Positions 45,632 through 55,027 of a stretch of 64,000 nucleotides of DNA are shown here, piece after piece. Made by a program: the position numbers and the translations under genes. The first letter of the stretch is position 1, and every line of letters starts with the position of its first letter. The DNA comes from Mesorhizobium sp. (GTDB lineage Bacteria; Pseudomonadota; Alphaproteobacteria; Rhizobiales; Rhizobiaceae), in NCBI RefSeq assembly GCF_016793485.1, contig NZ_JAEULZ010000018.1, forward strand, positions 62,001 to 126,000, in the 5' to 3' direction. The notes beneath the pieces were generated by a model. The model did not search any database, was not told the origin of the DNA, and saw only the letters and a program-made list of their open reading frames with translations.

Positions 45632-46511
45632 GCTACCGGAAGTCGAAACGGTCCGTCGGGGACTTCAGCCCGTCATGGAAGGCGCTCGCATCCTGTCCGT
45701 CGAGCAAAGGCGGCCCGACCTGCGCTTTCCCTTTCCGCCGGATTTCGTGGAGCGCCTGTCAGGCAGGAGGATCATCTCGCTCGGACGCCGCGCAAAATAC
45801 CTTACCGCCGACATCGAGGGCGGGCCGCTGCTGATCTGCCATCTCGGCATGTCCGGTTCGTTCCGGATCGAGGATGAGGATGGCGGTTTGACGCCCGGCG
45901 TCTTCCACCATGAGCGCTCGAATTTATCCGCGCACGATCACGTCGTCTTTCATCTTGCCTCTCCCGATGGCGGCAAAGCCAAAGTCACCTTCAACGACCC
46001 TCGCCGGTTCGGCTTCATGCTGTTCGCTAACGAAGGCAACGAGCATCCGATGCTTTCCGGCCTCGGCGTCGAGCCAACAGGCAACGCGCTCGACGGCGTA
46101 CTGCTGGCTGACCTGCTGAGTGGCAAGAAGGCGCCGCTCAAGGCAGCATTGCTTGACCAGACGCTGATCGCCGGCCTCGGCAACATTTATGTCTCGGAGG
46201 CATTGTGGCGCGCCGGCCTTTCGCCTCGCCGCGCCGCCGGTTCCATCGTACCAGCCAAAGGTGGGCCGGGAGTGCGGGCCGAAAAGCTTGCCGACGCCAT
46301 TCGCTCGGTCATCGCCGACGCCATCGAGGCAGGTGGATCGTCGCTGCGCGACTATGTGCATGCCGACGGATCGCTCGGCTACTTCCAGCATTCCTTCTCC
46401 GTGTACGACCGCGAAGGCGAACCGTGCAGGCGACCCGGCTGCGGCGGCACGATCCAGCGCATCGTCCAGAGCGGGAGGTCGACGTTCTATTGCCCTGCCT
46501 GCCAGCGCTGA
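45624..46511 (+). CDS. mutM: formamidopyrimidine-DNA glycosylase
   Basis: A 295-residue base-excision repair enzyme that removes 8-oxoguanine and formamidopyrimidines. The catalytic N-terminus (M)[13 protein letters not shown], with Pro2 and Glu3, is exact. LGRRAKYL holds the lysine that opens the strand. The H2TH segment is [19 protein letters not shown]. The zinc finger [20 protein letters not shown] ends CPACQR. An earlier in-frame start lies within deoB and is ignored. Enoyl-CoA hydratase follows at 34 bases. Confidence 0.98.
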   Translation: MPELPEVETVRRGLQPVMEGARILSVEQRRPDLRFPFPPDFVERLSGRRIISLGRRAKYLTADIEGGPLLICHLGMSGSFRIEDEDGGLTPGVFHHERSNLSAHDHVVFHLASPDGGKAKVTFNDPRRFGFMLFANEGNEHPMLSGLGVEPTGNALDGVLLADLLSGKKAPLKAALLDQTLIAGLGNIYVSEALWRAGLSPRRAAGSIVPAKGGPGVRAEKLADAIRSVIADAIEAGGSSLRDYVHADGSLGYFQHSFSVYDREGEPCRRPGCGGTIQRIVQSGRSTFYCPACQR

Positions 46512-46544
46512 TGCAAAGTCCGACCAGACACCGGGAACCGAACC

Positions 46545-47318
46545 ATGAGCTATGAAACCATCATCGTCGAGAAGCGCGGCAAGGTGGCGCTGGTGACGCT
46601 GAACCGGCCGAAGGCGCTGAACGCGCTGAACGGCCAGGTGCTCGCCGACCTGCTCGCTGCCTGCGGCGAGATCGACGCCGATCCAGAAATCTCGGCCTCG
46701 GTGCTGACCGGTTCGGAAAAGGCCTTCGCCGCCGGCGCGGACATAAAGGAAATGGCCGAGATGGATTATGTCGAGGCCTATCTCACCGACCGCTTTTCCG
46801 GCTGGGAGGAGTTCGCGCGGGGGCGCAAGCCTGTTATCGCGGCCGTCGGCGGCTACGCGCTGGGCGGCGGTTGCGAACTCGCCATGATGTGCGACTTCAT
46901 CATTGCCGCCGACACAGCGAAGTTCGGCCAGCCGGAGATTACGCTCGGCGTGATCCCGGGCATGGGCGGCTCGCAGCGGCTGACGCGCTATATCGGCAAG
47001 TCGAAGGCGATGGACATGGTGTTGACCGGCCGCATGATGGATGCTGTTGAAGCCGAGCGATGCGGGCTTGTCTCGCGGGTGGTGCCGGCTGCGGATCTCG
47101 TGGAGGAAGCCCTCAAGGCCGCCGCCAAGATCGCGGAATTCTCGCAGCCTGCGGTGATGATGGCCAAGGAGGCGGTCAACCGCGCCTTCGAGACCACGCT
47201 TGCCGAGGGGCTGCGCTTCGAGCGGCGTCTCTTCCACTCCCTGTTCGCGCTTGAAGACCAGAAGGAAGGCATGGCCGCCTTTGTCGAAAAGCGCCCGGCA
47301 AAATTCCGCAACCGGTGA
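46545..47318 (+). CDS. enoyl-CoA hydratase (crotonase family)
   Basis: A 257-residue crotonase-fold enzyme. It has [16 protein letters not shown], the oxyanion hole segment [13 protein letters not shown] with the typical Gly, and the two catalytic Glu in [13 protein letters not shown] and [18 protein letters not shown]. Most similar by pattern to short-chain enoyl-CoA hydratases (FadB1-like). Chain-length preference is not readable. It lies between mutM and rpsT on the same strand. Confidence 0.94.
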   Translation: MSYETIIVEKRGKVALVTLNRPKALNALNGQVLADLLAACGEIDADPEISASVLTGSEKAFAAGADIKEMAEMDYVEAYLTDRFSGWEEFARGRKPVIAAVGGYALGGGCELAMMCDFIIAADTAKFGQPEITLGVIPGMGGSQRLTRYIGKSKAMDMVLTGRMMDAVEAERCGLVSRVVPAADLVEEALKAAAKIAEFSQPAVMMAKEAVNRAFETTLAEGLRFERRLFHSLFALEDQKEGMAAFVEKRPAKFRNR

Positions 47319-47465
47319 GCCGCAGAATCTGCGCCAACCTCGTTGACGCATCGGAAAAGCTGAACTATAAGCCCGCACCAACCGAGGCGGCCTGACGGCT
47401 GCCCGTTTATTTTTGCGCTGTCCCTATCCTACGGCGCTTATCGAACAGATACGAAGAGAGGCATT

Positions 47466-47732
47466 ATGGCCAATACATCGTCGGCCAAGAAGGCGGCGCG
47501 CAAGATGGAGCGCAAGGCTGCCGTCAACAAGAACCGCCGTTCGCGGGTCCGTACCTATGTGCGCAAGGTCGAAGAGGCGCTTGCAACGGGCGACAAGGCC
47601 GCAGCAGAGGCCGCCTTCAAGGCAGCACAGCCTGAATTGATGCGTGCGGCGACCAAGGGTGTGCTGCACTCCAACACGGCTTCCCGGAAGGTTTCGCGTC
47701 TGGCGCAGCGGGTAAAATCGCTCTCCGCCTGA
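47466..47732 (+). CDS. rpsT: 30S ribosomal protein S20
   Basis: An 88-residue basic protein starting [30 protein letters not shown] in pieces and ending [16 protein letters not shown], the standard S20 pattern of three helices. It binds the 5' domain of 16S rRNA. AGAGAGGC sits upstream of the ATG. A strong terminator follows at 30 bases, and dnaA lies about 800 bases downstream in the same direction. Confidence 0.98.
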   Translation: MANTSSAKKAARKMERKAAVNKNRRSRVRTYVRKVEEALATGDKAAAEAAFKAAQPELMRAATKGVLHSNTASRKVSRLAQRVKSLSA

Positions 47733-47761
47733 GGCGTCATCAAGCGTCCAATTCAGCTTTG

Positions 47762-47789
47762 AAACCCGGCGTCCGACGCCGGGTTTTTT
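47762..47789 (+). terminator. intrinsic terminator of rpsT
   Basis: AAACCCGGCGTC (47762-47773) pairs with GACGCCGGGTTT (47775-47786), followed by a T run to 47789. A classic strong Rho-independent terminator that isolates rpsT from the dnaA leader. Confidence 0.93.
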
Positions 47790-48001
47790 ATTTGCCGGAC
47801 AATGGCTTGGCGACTAGGCGCCGTGAGGTCTGCGAGGACGCCGGAATAGCCTTTCGCGAGCCTGCCTCGGACCCATTCGCGACAGCCCGTTTTCATTTGC
47901 CGACATATGCGTGATTTCTGAATTAGAAGGCCATCCTGCCGGCCCGAGGCAACTTTATGCCTGTCAAAAATAACGCATATTTATCAATATTTTACAGATG
48001 G

Positions 48002-48010
48002 TCATCCACA
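48002..48010 (+). promoter_or_regulatory. DnaA-box-like sequence
   Basis: TCATCCACA differs by one base from TTATCCACA and sits just after an AT-rich tract. It could allow DnaA to control its own gene. Confidence 0.45.
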
Positions 48011-48162
48011 GGTTGCGCAAGCGACGCCCCCGGCTTCGGGGACAAGTCGGTGTCAAGCGAATAATTTGAAAAAATTTCGCCCGCGGCAGGCAATTTTGAC
48101 GGCCTTGCGAAAAGGTTTTGAATCACAAAGGCTTTGTCGATCCGACCATCTGCGCGACCGCC

Positions 48163-48191
48163 TGAATCGGGTCATTCGGAGACCCGATTCA
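48163..48191. repeat. perfect 11-bp inverted repeat with two GANTC sites
   Basis: TGAATCGGGTC (48163-48173) and GACCCGATTCA (48181-48191) are exact inverse complements around a 7-base loop, ATTCGGA. Each arm holds one GANTC methylation site, of the CcrM type. The right arm abuts the CtrA-like motif. No T run follows, so it is not a typical terminator; it looks like a dyad operator. Confidence 0.75.
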
Positions 48192-48206
48192 TTAAAAATC
48201 GGTTAG
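48192..48206. promoter_or_regulatory. CtrA-like motif TTAA-N7-TTAG in the dnaA leader
   Basis: TTAAAAATCGGTTAG matches the CtrA spacing with one mismatch and directly follows the GANTC dyad. Position and pattern only; binding is inferred. Confidence 0.4.
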
Positions 48207-48532
48207 TGCCGCCCTTGCCCTGCGGTCCGCGATTTTTGTAAGGTCAGTTCGTCAAGACGGACGGGCGGCAGCCCCCGACAAACCAGCCCGACAAGGCAAA
48301 GTTTGCAACATGGATGATTCCGTGTGCGGGGGAGTTTTGTCCGTTTCGACGCCAAGTGGGGTTAACAGCAGCGCGTAACAGTCATGTCCTGGCAGTTGTG
48401 CCGGGTTGGTGTCTTTTGCCTTGCGTCAGTCGACGCGGCAACGGCGCGGGGAACTGTTGACCCATTCTGGAAGGAATGAACTGCCGGGTTGTGCGGTCTG
48501 GCAGTGGGAATGCGAGGAACGGAAAGTTGAAA

Positions 48533-50074
48533 ATGCAAAGCGGCATCGAGAGGGACACCCAGGGCGGGGTTCTCTTTCCCATCAATATGACCGGGGGCAA
48601 TGACATGGCGGCGGCTTCGAACGATGCGGAGACGATTTTCGAACGTTCGAAGGCACAGTTGAAGGCGCGCCTGGGCGCGGAAGTCTATTCAAGCTGGTTC
48701 GGCCGCATGAAGCTCGACGAAGCCTCCAAGGGCGTCGTGCGCCTCTCCGTTCCGACGGCCTTCCTGAAGTCGTGGATCAACGGCCACTATCTCGACCTCA
48801 TCACGGAGTTGTGGCGACAGGATGAGCCGGGTCTGTTGCGCGTCGAGATCGTTGTGCGCAGCGCCACGCGCCAGACGCGCCCTTCGATCGACAGTGAGGT
48901 GGAACAGCCTCGCAAGCCGGTCCGCTCCGTCCAGACCGCGCTCGGGTCGGGAACGATCCCCAATGCCAGGAGCGAAAGCTCATCCTTGCCGCGTACGGGG
49001 TCCGTGGCGCCGGCGCCGGAGTTCCGCCAGGGCGTGCTCGGGTCGCCGCTCGATGCGCGCTACACATTCCAGTCCTTCGTCGAGGGACCGTCCAATCGCG
49101 TGGCGCTTGCGGCTTCCCGCGCCGTCGCGGAATCCGCGTCGCGCTTCAACCCGCTGTTCCTCCACGCAACGGTCGGGCTCGGCAAGACCCACTTGCTGCA
49201 GGCGATCGCGGCGGAGTCGCTCAGGCAGAACCCGAAATCGCGCGTCGTCTACCTGACAGCCGAATATTTCATGTGGCGCTTCGCCACCGCGATCCGCGAC
49301 AACAACGCCCTGACGCTGAAGGAACAGTTGCGCGACATCGACCTGCTGATCATCGATGACATGCAGTTCCTGCAGGGCAAGTCGATCCAGCACGAATTCT
49401 GCCATCTCATCAACATGCTGCTCGACAGCGCCAAGCAGGTCGTGGTCGCGGCAGACAGGCCGCCGTCCGAGCTGGAATCGCTCGAGCCGCGCGTACGCTC
49501 GCGCCTGAACGGCGGCGTCGCGCTTGAGATGTCGGCTCCCGACTATACGATGCGCCTCGGCATGCTGAAGCTGCGCCACGAGGCAGCGCGCACCGAGGAC
49601 GCCAACATCGATATTTCGGATGACATCCTCGCGTATATCGCGCGGACCGTGACCGGCAGCGGACGCGAACTGGAGGGTGCGTTCAACCAGTTGCTGTTCC
49701 GCCAGAGCTTCGAACCGCAGATTACGCTGGAGCGCATCGACGAGATCCTCGGCCACATCTATCGCTCCGGCGAGCCGAAGCGCGTGCGGATCGAGGATAT
49801 CCAGCGCATCGTCGCGCGTCACTACAACGTGTCGAAGACTGAACTCCTGTCCAACCGGCGGACGCGGACCATCGTCAAGCCGCGGCAGATCGCCATGTAT
49901 CTCGCCAAGGTGATGACGCCGCGCTCGCTGCCAGAGATCGGCCGGCGTTTCGGCGGTCGCGACCATACGACCGTGCTGCACGCCGTGCGCAAGATCGAGG
50001 ATCTTTCCGGCAACGACAACACGCTGGCGCAGGAGCTTGAACTGCTGCGCCGCCTGATCAACGACCAGGCCTGA
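48533..50074 (+). CDS. dnaA: chromosomal replication initiator protein DnaA
   Basis: A 513-residue initiator. Domain I starts about 30 residues in ([23 protein letters not shown]), domain II is a Ser/Pro/Arg-rich linker, domain III is the AAA+ ATPase ([15 protein letters not shown]; Walker [26 protein letters not shown]; arginine-finger segment [10 protein letters not shown]), and domain IV is the DNA-binding helix-turn-helix ([19 protein letters not shown]). The start is uncertain: ATG 48533 (MQSGIERD) is taken because it matches my memory of rhizobial DnaA; ATG 48605 (MAAASNDAE) is the main alternative, and a TTG or ATG at 48476 is less likely. Confidence 0.97.
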   Translation: MQSGIERDTQGGVLFPINMTGGNDMAAASNDAETIFERSKAQLKARLGAEVYSSWFGRMKLDEASKGVVRLSVPTAFLKSWINGHYLDLITELWRQDEPGLLRVEIVVRSATRQTRPSIDSEVEQPRKPVRSVQTALGSGTIPNARSESSSLPRTGSVAPAPEFRQGVLGSPLDARYTFQSFVEGPSNRVALAASRAVAESASRFNPLFLHATVGLGKTHLLQAIAAESLRQNPKSRVVYLTAEYFMWRFATAIRDNNALTLKEQLRDIDLLIIDDMQFLQGKSIQHEFCHLINMLLDSAKQVVVAADRPPSELESLEPRVRSRLNGGVALEMSAPDYTMRLGMLKLRHEAARTEDANIDISDDILAYIARTVTGSGRELEGAFNQLLFRQSFEPQITLERIDEILGHIYRSGEPKRVRIEDIQRIVARHYNVSKTELLSNRRTRTIVKPRQIAMYLAKVMTPRSLPEIGRRFGGRDHTTVLHAVRKIEDLSGNDNTLAQELELLRRLINDQA

Positions 50075-50084
50075 AATCCCGCAT

Positions 50085-50110
50085 CCGGCCGGTTTCACGC
50101 AACCGGCCGG
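50085..50110 (+). terminator. hairpin after dnaA
   Basis: CCGGCCGGTT (50085-50094) pairs perfectly with AACCGGCCGG (50101-50110) across TCACGC. No T run follows, so termination may be partial. The 210-base spacer before dnaN otherwise shows no gene. Confidence 0.55.
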
Positions 50111-50284
50111 CGCTCTGGCGGCTTATCCCCCGGAAAGCCTCCTGAATGGCCTCCGCAGGCCCGGCCGGACTTGCCTTCCGGCCTGTTTTCCTGTCATTTT
50201 GCGCCTATTCTCAGGTGTTTCAGGCCTGTGGCGGATTCCGGGTCCGGAAGTCCGATTCTATCTTACAAGTGAGCTCGTACGGTC

Positions 50285-51403
50285 ATGCGTGTCATCCTCG
50301 AACGGTCGAACCTCCTCAAGTCGCTAAACCACGTCCACCGTGTCGTGGAACGCCGCAACACGATCCCGATCCTGTCGAACGTGCTGCTCAACGCCTCTGG
50401 TGCGGTGCTCGAGATGAAGGCGACCGACCTGGACCTCGAAGTGACCGAGGCGACGCCCGCCAGCGTCGAGCAGGCCGGCGCGACCACGGTGCCCGCGCAC
50501 CTGCTCTACGACATCGTGCGCAAGCTGCCTGATGGCGCCGAGGTGATGCTGCGGACCGACGAGGACGGCAATGCCATGTCCGTCATCTCGGGGCGCTCCA
50601 GCTTCCGCCTGCAGTGCCTGCCGCAGTCCGATTTCCCGGAACTCACCGCCGGTTCTTTCTCGCATATCTTCAGGCTCGACGCTGCGGCCCTCAAGGGTCT
50701 GATCGACAAGACCCAGTTCGCCATCTCGACCGAAGAAACGCGCTACTACCTCAACGGCATCTATCTCCACGCCATCGAGACGGGCGGCAAGCTGAAGCTG
50801 CGCGCCGTGGCGACGGACGGCCACCGTCTGGCGCGGGCGGAAATGGATGCTCCGGCGGGTTCAGAAGGCATGCCAGGCGTCATCATCCCGCGCAAAACCG
50901 TGGCCGAATTGCAGAAGCTGGTCGACGTCCCGGATGTCGCAGTGGCGACCGAGCTCTCGGACACCAAGATCCGCTTCACCATCGGCAGCGTGGTTTTGAC
51001 ATCGAAGCTGATCGACGGCACGTTCCCCGACTACCAGCGCGTTATCCCGACCGGCAACGACAAGGCGCTGATCATCGACCGCGCGACCTTCGCCTCGGCG
51101 GTCGATCGCGTCTCCACCATTTCGTCGGAACGCGGCCGCGCGGTGAAGCTATCGATCGCCGATGGGCAGGTCACGCTGACCGTCAACAATCCGGATTCCG
51201 GCAGCGCGACCGAGGAACTGGCCGCGGACTATTCTTCCGACCCGATCGAGATCGGCTTCAACGCCCGCTACCTGCTCGACGTGTCGGGCCAGTTGTCGAG
51301 CGGCGACGCCCGCTTCATGCTCGCCGATTCAGGCTCGCCGACGCTGATCCAGGACACCGGCGACGACGACACGCTCTACGTTCTGATGCCGATGCGCGTC
51401 TGA
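50285..51403 (+). CDS. dnaN: DNA polymerase III subunit beta (sliding clamp)
   Basis: A 372-residue clamp with three repeated domains. It starts RVILERSNLLKSLNHVHRVVERRNTIPILSN in pieces. LQCLPQSDFPEL, IDKTQFAISTEETRYYLNGIYLH and the C-terminal LYVLMPMRV (end of the hydrophobic peptide cleft) are typical. It encircles DNA and tethers polymerase III. recF follows 13 bases later, the conserved dnaA-dnaN-recF order. Confidence 0.98.
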   Translation: MRVILERSNLLKSLNHVHRVVERRNTIPILSNVLLNASGAVLEMKATDLDLEVTEATPASVEQAGATTVPAHLLYDIVRKLPDGAEVMLRTDEDGNAMSVISGRSSFRLQCLPQSDFPELTAGSFSHIFRLDAAALKGLIDKTQFAISTEETRYYLNGIYLHAIETGGKLKLRAVATDGHRLARAEMDAPAGSEGMPGVIIPRKTVAELQKLVDVPDVAVATELSDTKIRFTIGSVVLTSKLIDGTFPDYQRVIPTGNDKALIIDRATFASAVDRVSTISSERGRAVKLSIADGQVTLTVNNPDSGSATEELAADYSSDPIEIGFNARYLLDVSGQLSSGDARFMLADSGSPTLIQDTGDDDTLYVLMPMRV

Positions 51404-51416
51404 GCCCGCATCGGCC

Positions 51417-52556
51417 TTGACCGTCGGCGGGCCCTATATCCGTAATCTTTCGCTTACGGATTTTCGGAACTATTCCACGCTATCGTTAGAACTTCGCCCC
51501 GGCCTCGTCGTGTTCAGCGGGGAAAACGGAGCCGGCAAGACGAACCTCCTGGAGGCCATATCGCTGCTGTCGCCGGGCCGAGGGCTGCGCCGCGCGCCCT
51601 ATGCAGATTTGGCGCGGGAGGGAGGCGGCAACGGGTTCGCTGTCCACGCCGCGATGGACGGGCCGACCGGCGCCTTCGATGTCGGAACGGGCACCGCCGG
51701 CCTTGATCCGGGAGATGGGGGGCGACGCGTCCGCATCAACGCCGCCCCGGCAGCGGCGGACGACCTGCTGGAATGGTTGCGTGTGCTCTGGCTGACGCCG
51801 TCGATGGACTCGCTTTTCACCGGACCGGCCGGAGACCGCCGTCGCTATCTCGACAGGCTGGTGCTGGCCATCGATCCCGGACATGGCCGCCGCGCACAGG
51901 ACTACGAGAAGGCCATGCGCAACCGCAACCGCCTGCTTTCGGAGGGCTCGCGCGACCGCGCCTTCTTCGAGGCGATCGAGGTGCAGATGGCGGAAACCGG
52001 CACGGCAATCGCCGCCGCCCGCGTGGAGATGGTGCGGCTGCTTTCGGCCATGATCGATCGGTTGCCGGACGGCCCCTTCCCGCAGGCTGACCTCGCGCTC
52101 GACGGATTTCTGGAGGCCATGGTCGGGTCGGCCCCGGCCATCGAGATCGAGGAACGCTTTCGGCAGGCACTGGCCTCCGGCCGCGAGCGCGACCGCGCCG
52201 CCGGGCGTGCGCTCGACGGGCCGCATCGCTCGGACCTCATTGTCCGGCACCGGCCGAAATCGATGCCAGCCGAACTCTGCTCCACCGGCGAGCAGAAGGC
52301 GCTTCTGGTCGGCATCATGCTCTCCCACGCACGACTTTGCGGCGAGATGGCAGGCGGCGCGCCGATCCTGCTGCTGGATGAGATCGCGGCGCACCTCGAC
52401 GCCGGTCGCCGCGCCGCGCTCTTTGCTATCCTCGACGACCTCGGCAGCCAAACTTTCATGACCGGCACCGAGGCGGAGCTTTTCTCCAGCATCAGGGGCC
52501 AGGCGCAGTTCCTGACCGTCGATCACGGCAGCGTCAGGCCGACGGCAGAGACCTGA
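51417..52556 (+). CDS. recF: DNA replication and repair protein RecF
   Basis: A 379-residue SMC-like ATPase that works with RecO and RecR at gaps. IRNLSLTDFRNYSTLSLEL, Walker A SGENGAGKTNLLEAI, the segment RGLRRAPYADL, the ABC signature STGEQKALLVGIMLSHA and Walker B ILLLDEIAAHLD are in order. It starts with TTG at 51417, as no ATG or GTG would keep the conserved N-terminus; a strong ribosome site is lacking, consistent with low expression. A ThiF-like gene follows at 31 bases. Confidence 0.96.
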   Translation: MTVGGPYIRNLSLTDFRNYSTLSLELRPGLVVFSGENGAGKTNLLEAISLLSPGRGLRRAPYADLAREGGGNGFAVHAAMDGPTGAFDVGTGTAGLDPGDGGRRVRINAAPAAADDLLEWLRVLWLTPSMDSLFTGPAGDRRRYLDRLVLAIDPGHGRRAQDYEKAMRNRNRLLSEGSRDRAFFEAIEVQMAETGTAIAAARVEMVRLLSAMIDRLPDGPFPQADLALDGFLEAMVGSAPAIEIEERFRQALASGRERDRAAGRALDGPHRSDLIVRHRPKSMPAELCSTGEQKALLVGIMLSHARLCGEMAGGAPILLLDEIAAHLDAGRRAALFAILDDLGSQTFMTGTEAELFSSIRGQAQFLTVDHGSVRPTAET

Positions 52557-52587
52557 CATTCGCTTCGCGCGGCATTAGATTGGCAGG

Positions 52588-53361
52588 ATGAGTGCCGCTC
52601 CCCTTTCGCCGGAAGAACTCGAACGCTACGCTCGCCACATCGTGCTGCCGGAGATCGGCGGCGCAGGGCAGCAGAAGCTGAAGCGCGCGCGTGTGCTGGT
52701 CATCGGTGCAGGAGGACTGGGGTCGCCGGTGCTGCAATATCTGGCCGCAACCGGCGTCGGCACGCTCGGTATCGTCGATAACGATGTCGTGTCGCTGTCG
52801 AACCTCCAGCGGCAGGTGATCCATGACAGTGCCTCGATAGGAAGGCAGAAGCTTGAAAGCGCCTGTGACAGCATCGAGAAGATCAATCGTAACGTAAGTG
52901 TCAACTTACATAATCTACGGCTCGACGCGACAAATGCTGCAGGTGTCGTTGCGCAATATGACGTCGTCGTCGACGGCTCCGACAATTTCGCGACGCGCTA
53001 TGCCGTTGCCGATGCCTGCGCGATTGCGAGGCGTGCGTTGGTGCATGCGTCCGTCGGGCGTTTCGATGGCCAGATCACGGTGCTGAAGCCCTATGAAACC
53101 GGCGGCGACGGCAAGCCCAATCCATCCTATCGCGACCTGTTCCCGGAGCCGCCGCCGGACGGGCTGGTTCCGTCCTGTGCTGAAGCCGGGGTACTCGGCG
53201 CGCTGACAGGCGTCGTCGGGACGCTACAGGCGATGGAGGTTATCAAGCTGATCACCGGCATCGGCGAGCCGCTGGTCGGCAGGCTGCTGCTCTACGACGC
53301 GTTGGCCGCACGCTTCGATACGATCCGCTACTCGGCGCGCACGGAAGGGGCCGACAGGTGA
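52588..53361 (+). CDS. HesA/MoeB/ThiF-family E1-like adenylyltransferase lacking the zinc motif
   Basis: A 257-residue E1-like protein. It has SPEELERYARHIVLPEIGGAGQ, the nucleotide loop VIGAGGLGSPVLQYL (40-45), DNDVVSLSNLQRQV with the catalytic Arg, DGSDNFATRY, and Cys197 in VPSCAEAGVLG at the position of the reactive Cys. The first zinc CxxC is replaced by SYRD (residues 180-183, in NPSYRDLFPEP) and the C-terminal CxxC is absent; only Cys93, Cys144 and Cys197 exist. MoeB and ThiF activate sulfur-carrier proteins, but no such partner is nearby. Its stop overlaps the aconitase X gene (GTGA), so the two are likely translated together. Confidence 0.92.
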   Translation: MSAAPLSPEELERYARHIVLPEIGGAGQQKLKRARVLVIGAGGLGSPVLQYLAATGVGTLGIVDNDVVSLSNLQRQVIHDSASIGRQKLESACDSIEKINRNVSVNLHNLRLDATNAAGVVAQYDVVVDGSDNFATRYAVADACAIARRALVHASVGRFDGQITVLKPYETGGDGKPNPSYRDLFPEPPPDGLVPSCAEAGVLGALTGVVGTLQAMEVIKLITGIGEPLVGRLLLYDALAARFDTIRYSARTEGADR

Positions 53362-54614
53362 GCCTTGCGCTGACTCCTGAGGAGCGCGCCATCGCGACGG
53401 GCGAGGCCGGCGAAGGGGCGGCCATGGCGATGCGCATCGTCGCCGAGAGCGCAAAACTGCTCGGCGCGCCGCGCCTCATCCCGATTGCGTCGGCGCATAT
53501 TGACGGCGCGCTCTATCATGGCGATTCCGGAACGCTCTTCGCCGAACGACTTGTCGAGGGCGGTGCGCGCGTCGCGGTGCGGGCAACGCTGAACGTCGGG
53601 GCGCTCGACCTCATGGGCTGCTCGCGCGTGCGGCTGGAAGAGCCGGCGCGCGGCATGGCGCGGCGCATGATGGAGGCCTACCGCAAGCTTGGCTGCGAGC
53701 AGAACTGGACCTGCGCGCCGTATCAAGCAGGCCATCGGCCGGCGGCCGGCACCGATGTCGCCTGGGGAGAGTCCAACGCAGTTGCCTTCTGCAATTCCGT
53801 GCTCGGCGCGCGCACGAACCGCTATGGCGACTTCCTCGACATTGCCTGCGCGATCGCGGGCCGTGCGCCCGATTACGGACTGCATCGCCCCGAGAACCGC
53901 CGCGCGACGCTTGTCTTCGACGTCTCCAATTTGCCGGCAAAGTTTCTCAAGTCCGAAATCGCATGGCCGATCCTGGGTAATCTCTATGGCCGCGAGGTCG
54001 GCAATGCGGTCGGCGTCATGGCAGGCGTGCCGGGCCATCCCGGCGAGGATGCGCTGAAGGCGTTCGGGGCAGCGGCGGCGTCCTCGGGCGCGGTCGGGCT
54101 GTTCCACATTGCAGATGTCACGCCGGAAGCGCCGACGCTCGCTGTCGCGCTTGGCGGGCTGGAGCCGCAGGCCACGATCCGTGTCACGCCGCAGATGGTA
54201 GCCGATGCTCGCAGGTCGCTTTCCACGGCTGCGTCGGATGACAGGATCGACGCCGTCGCCATCGGCAGTCCGCATCTGTCGCTGGCCGAATTCGACCGGC
54301 TCGAAGCGCTGATTAATGGCCGCCGCCTGCGCGTGCCTATCTATGCCTGCACGGGCCGACATGTGGTTTGGGAGCTCGACCGGCAGCAAAGACGAACGGC
54401 GCTGGAAACGGCGGGCGTGGTCGTCGTCGTCGATACCTGCGTGGTGGTGACGCCCATCCTGCCAGACAAGCCCGATGGCGTGCTGATGACCAATTCGGGC
54501 AAGTTCGCGCATTATGCTCCGGGCAATACCGGATATGCGGTGATCTACGGTTCGCTGGCCGACTGCGTCGAGAGCGCGGCAATCGGTAAGCCGATTCTTA
54601 CGGATTTCGCATGA
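53358..54614 (+). CDS. aconitase X catalytic (large) subunit
   Basis: A 418-residue DUF521/AcnX catalytic subunit. Typical blocks are PRLIPIASAHIDGALYHGDSG, RVAVRATLNVGALDLMGCSRV, YRKLGCEQNWTCAPYQAGHRP, AWGESNAVAFCNSVLGARTNRYGD and TNSGKFAHYAPGNTG. AcnX enzymes have a metal cluster; bacterial members have been characterised as cis-3-hydroxy-L-proline dehydratase and archaeal ones as phosphomevalonate dehydratase, so the substrate here is a guess. It starts with GTG at 53358 (overlap with the adenylyltransferase) and its stop overlaps the small subunit by 4 bases. No proline-degradation gene is nearby. Confidence 0.93.
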   Translation: MSLALTPEERAIATGEAGEGAAMAMRIVAESAKLLGAPRLIPIASAHIDGALYHGDSGTLFAERLVEGGARVAVRATLNVGALDLMGCSRVRLEEPARGMARRMMEAYRKLGCEQNWTCAPYQAGHRPAAGTDVAWGESNAVAFCNSVLGARTNRYGDFLDIACAIAGRAPDYGLHRPENRRATLVFDVSNLPAKFLKSEIAWPILGNLYGREVGNAVGVMAGVPGHPGEDALKAFGAAAASSGAVGLFHIADVTPEAPTLAVALGGLEPQATIRVTPQMVADARRSLSTAASDDRIDAVAIGSPHLSLAEFDRLEALINGRRLRVPIYACTGRHVVWELDRQQRRTALETAGVVVVVDTCVVVTPILPDKPDGVLMTNSGKFAHYAPGNTGYAVIYGSLADCVESAAIGKPILTDFA

Positions 54615-55018
54615 GCACAACGCAAGCTGAAATCCTGGTTTCCGGGAAGCCCGGCAGCGGCCCCGGGCTGGCGCTCTCCGCGCCGATCAGCTTCTGGGGC
54701 GGCGTCGATCCCAAGACAGGCTGCATCGCCGATGTCCGTCATCCAGAGCACGGCCTGAGCATTGCGGGCTGCGTGTTGTTCCTGCCGGGCACGATCGGCT
54801 CATCCTCGGCTTCGGCCGTGCTGATGGAACTCGTGCACAATGGACGGGCGCCGGCGGCACTTGTCCTGCATGAGCCGGACGCGATCCTGCTGCTCGGCCT
54901 GATCGTCGCGCGCGAGATGGGCTGGGATACGCCGCTGGCGCTGCGTCTCGACCGGAACCGGTTCGGCGCGTTCGCCGGACGCCAGGTCACGGTAGAGGCG
55001 GATGGCCGCCTGTCGTGA
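54611..55018 (+). CDS. aconitase X swivel (small) subunit
   Basis: A 135-residue DUF126/AcnX swivel-domain protein. It reads SAPISFWGGVDPKTGCIAD, GCVLFLPGTIGSSSASAVLMEL and AILLLGLIVAREMGWDTP in order. The Ser-rich GSSSASAVL loop closes over the active site of the large subunit. ATGA overlap with the large subunit fits a stoichiometric complex. It converges with the phosphodiesterase gene 10 bases away. Confidence 0.93.
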   Translation: MSTTQAEILVSGKPGSGPGLALSAPISFWGGVDPKTGCIADVRHPEHGLSIAGCVLFLPGTIGSSSASAVLMELVHNGRAPAALVLHEPDAILLLGLIVAREMGWDTPLALRLDRNRFGAFAGRQVTVEADGRLS

Positions 55019-55027
55019 CTGTCCCGC

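Larger units (their letters stand above)
47790..48532 (+). promoter_or_regulatory. dnaA leader and control region
   Basis: About 740 bases without a gene. It has an AT-rich part (about 47900-48240) with TATTTATCAATATTTTACAG, one DnaA-box-like site (48002-48010), four GANTC sites (48120, 48164, 48186, 48316), a perfect inverted repeat (48163-48191) and a CtrA-like motif (48192-48206). Only one DnaA-like box is visible, so I read it as a promoter region of dnaA, not as the chromosomal origin. Confidence 0.7.

Noticed and set aside
45924..47381. Minus-strand open frame of 485 codons over mutM and the crotonase gene
   Set aside because: Antisense of two genes with complete catalytic motifs; no family features in the translation.
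48163..48191. The dyad in the dnaA leader as a transcription terminator
   Set aside because: No T run follows the right arm, and a strong terminator for rpsT already lies about 370 bases upstream.
47790..48532. Chromosomal replication origin next to dnaA
   Set aside because: Only one DnaA-box-like sequence and no cluster of boxes; in Hyphomicrobiales the origin is usually near hemE, not dnaA.
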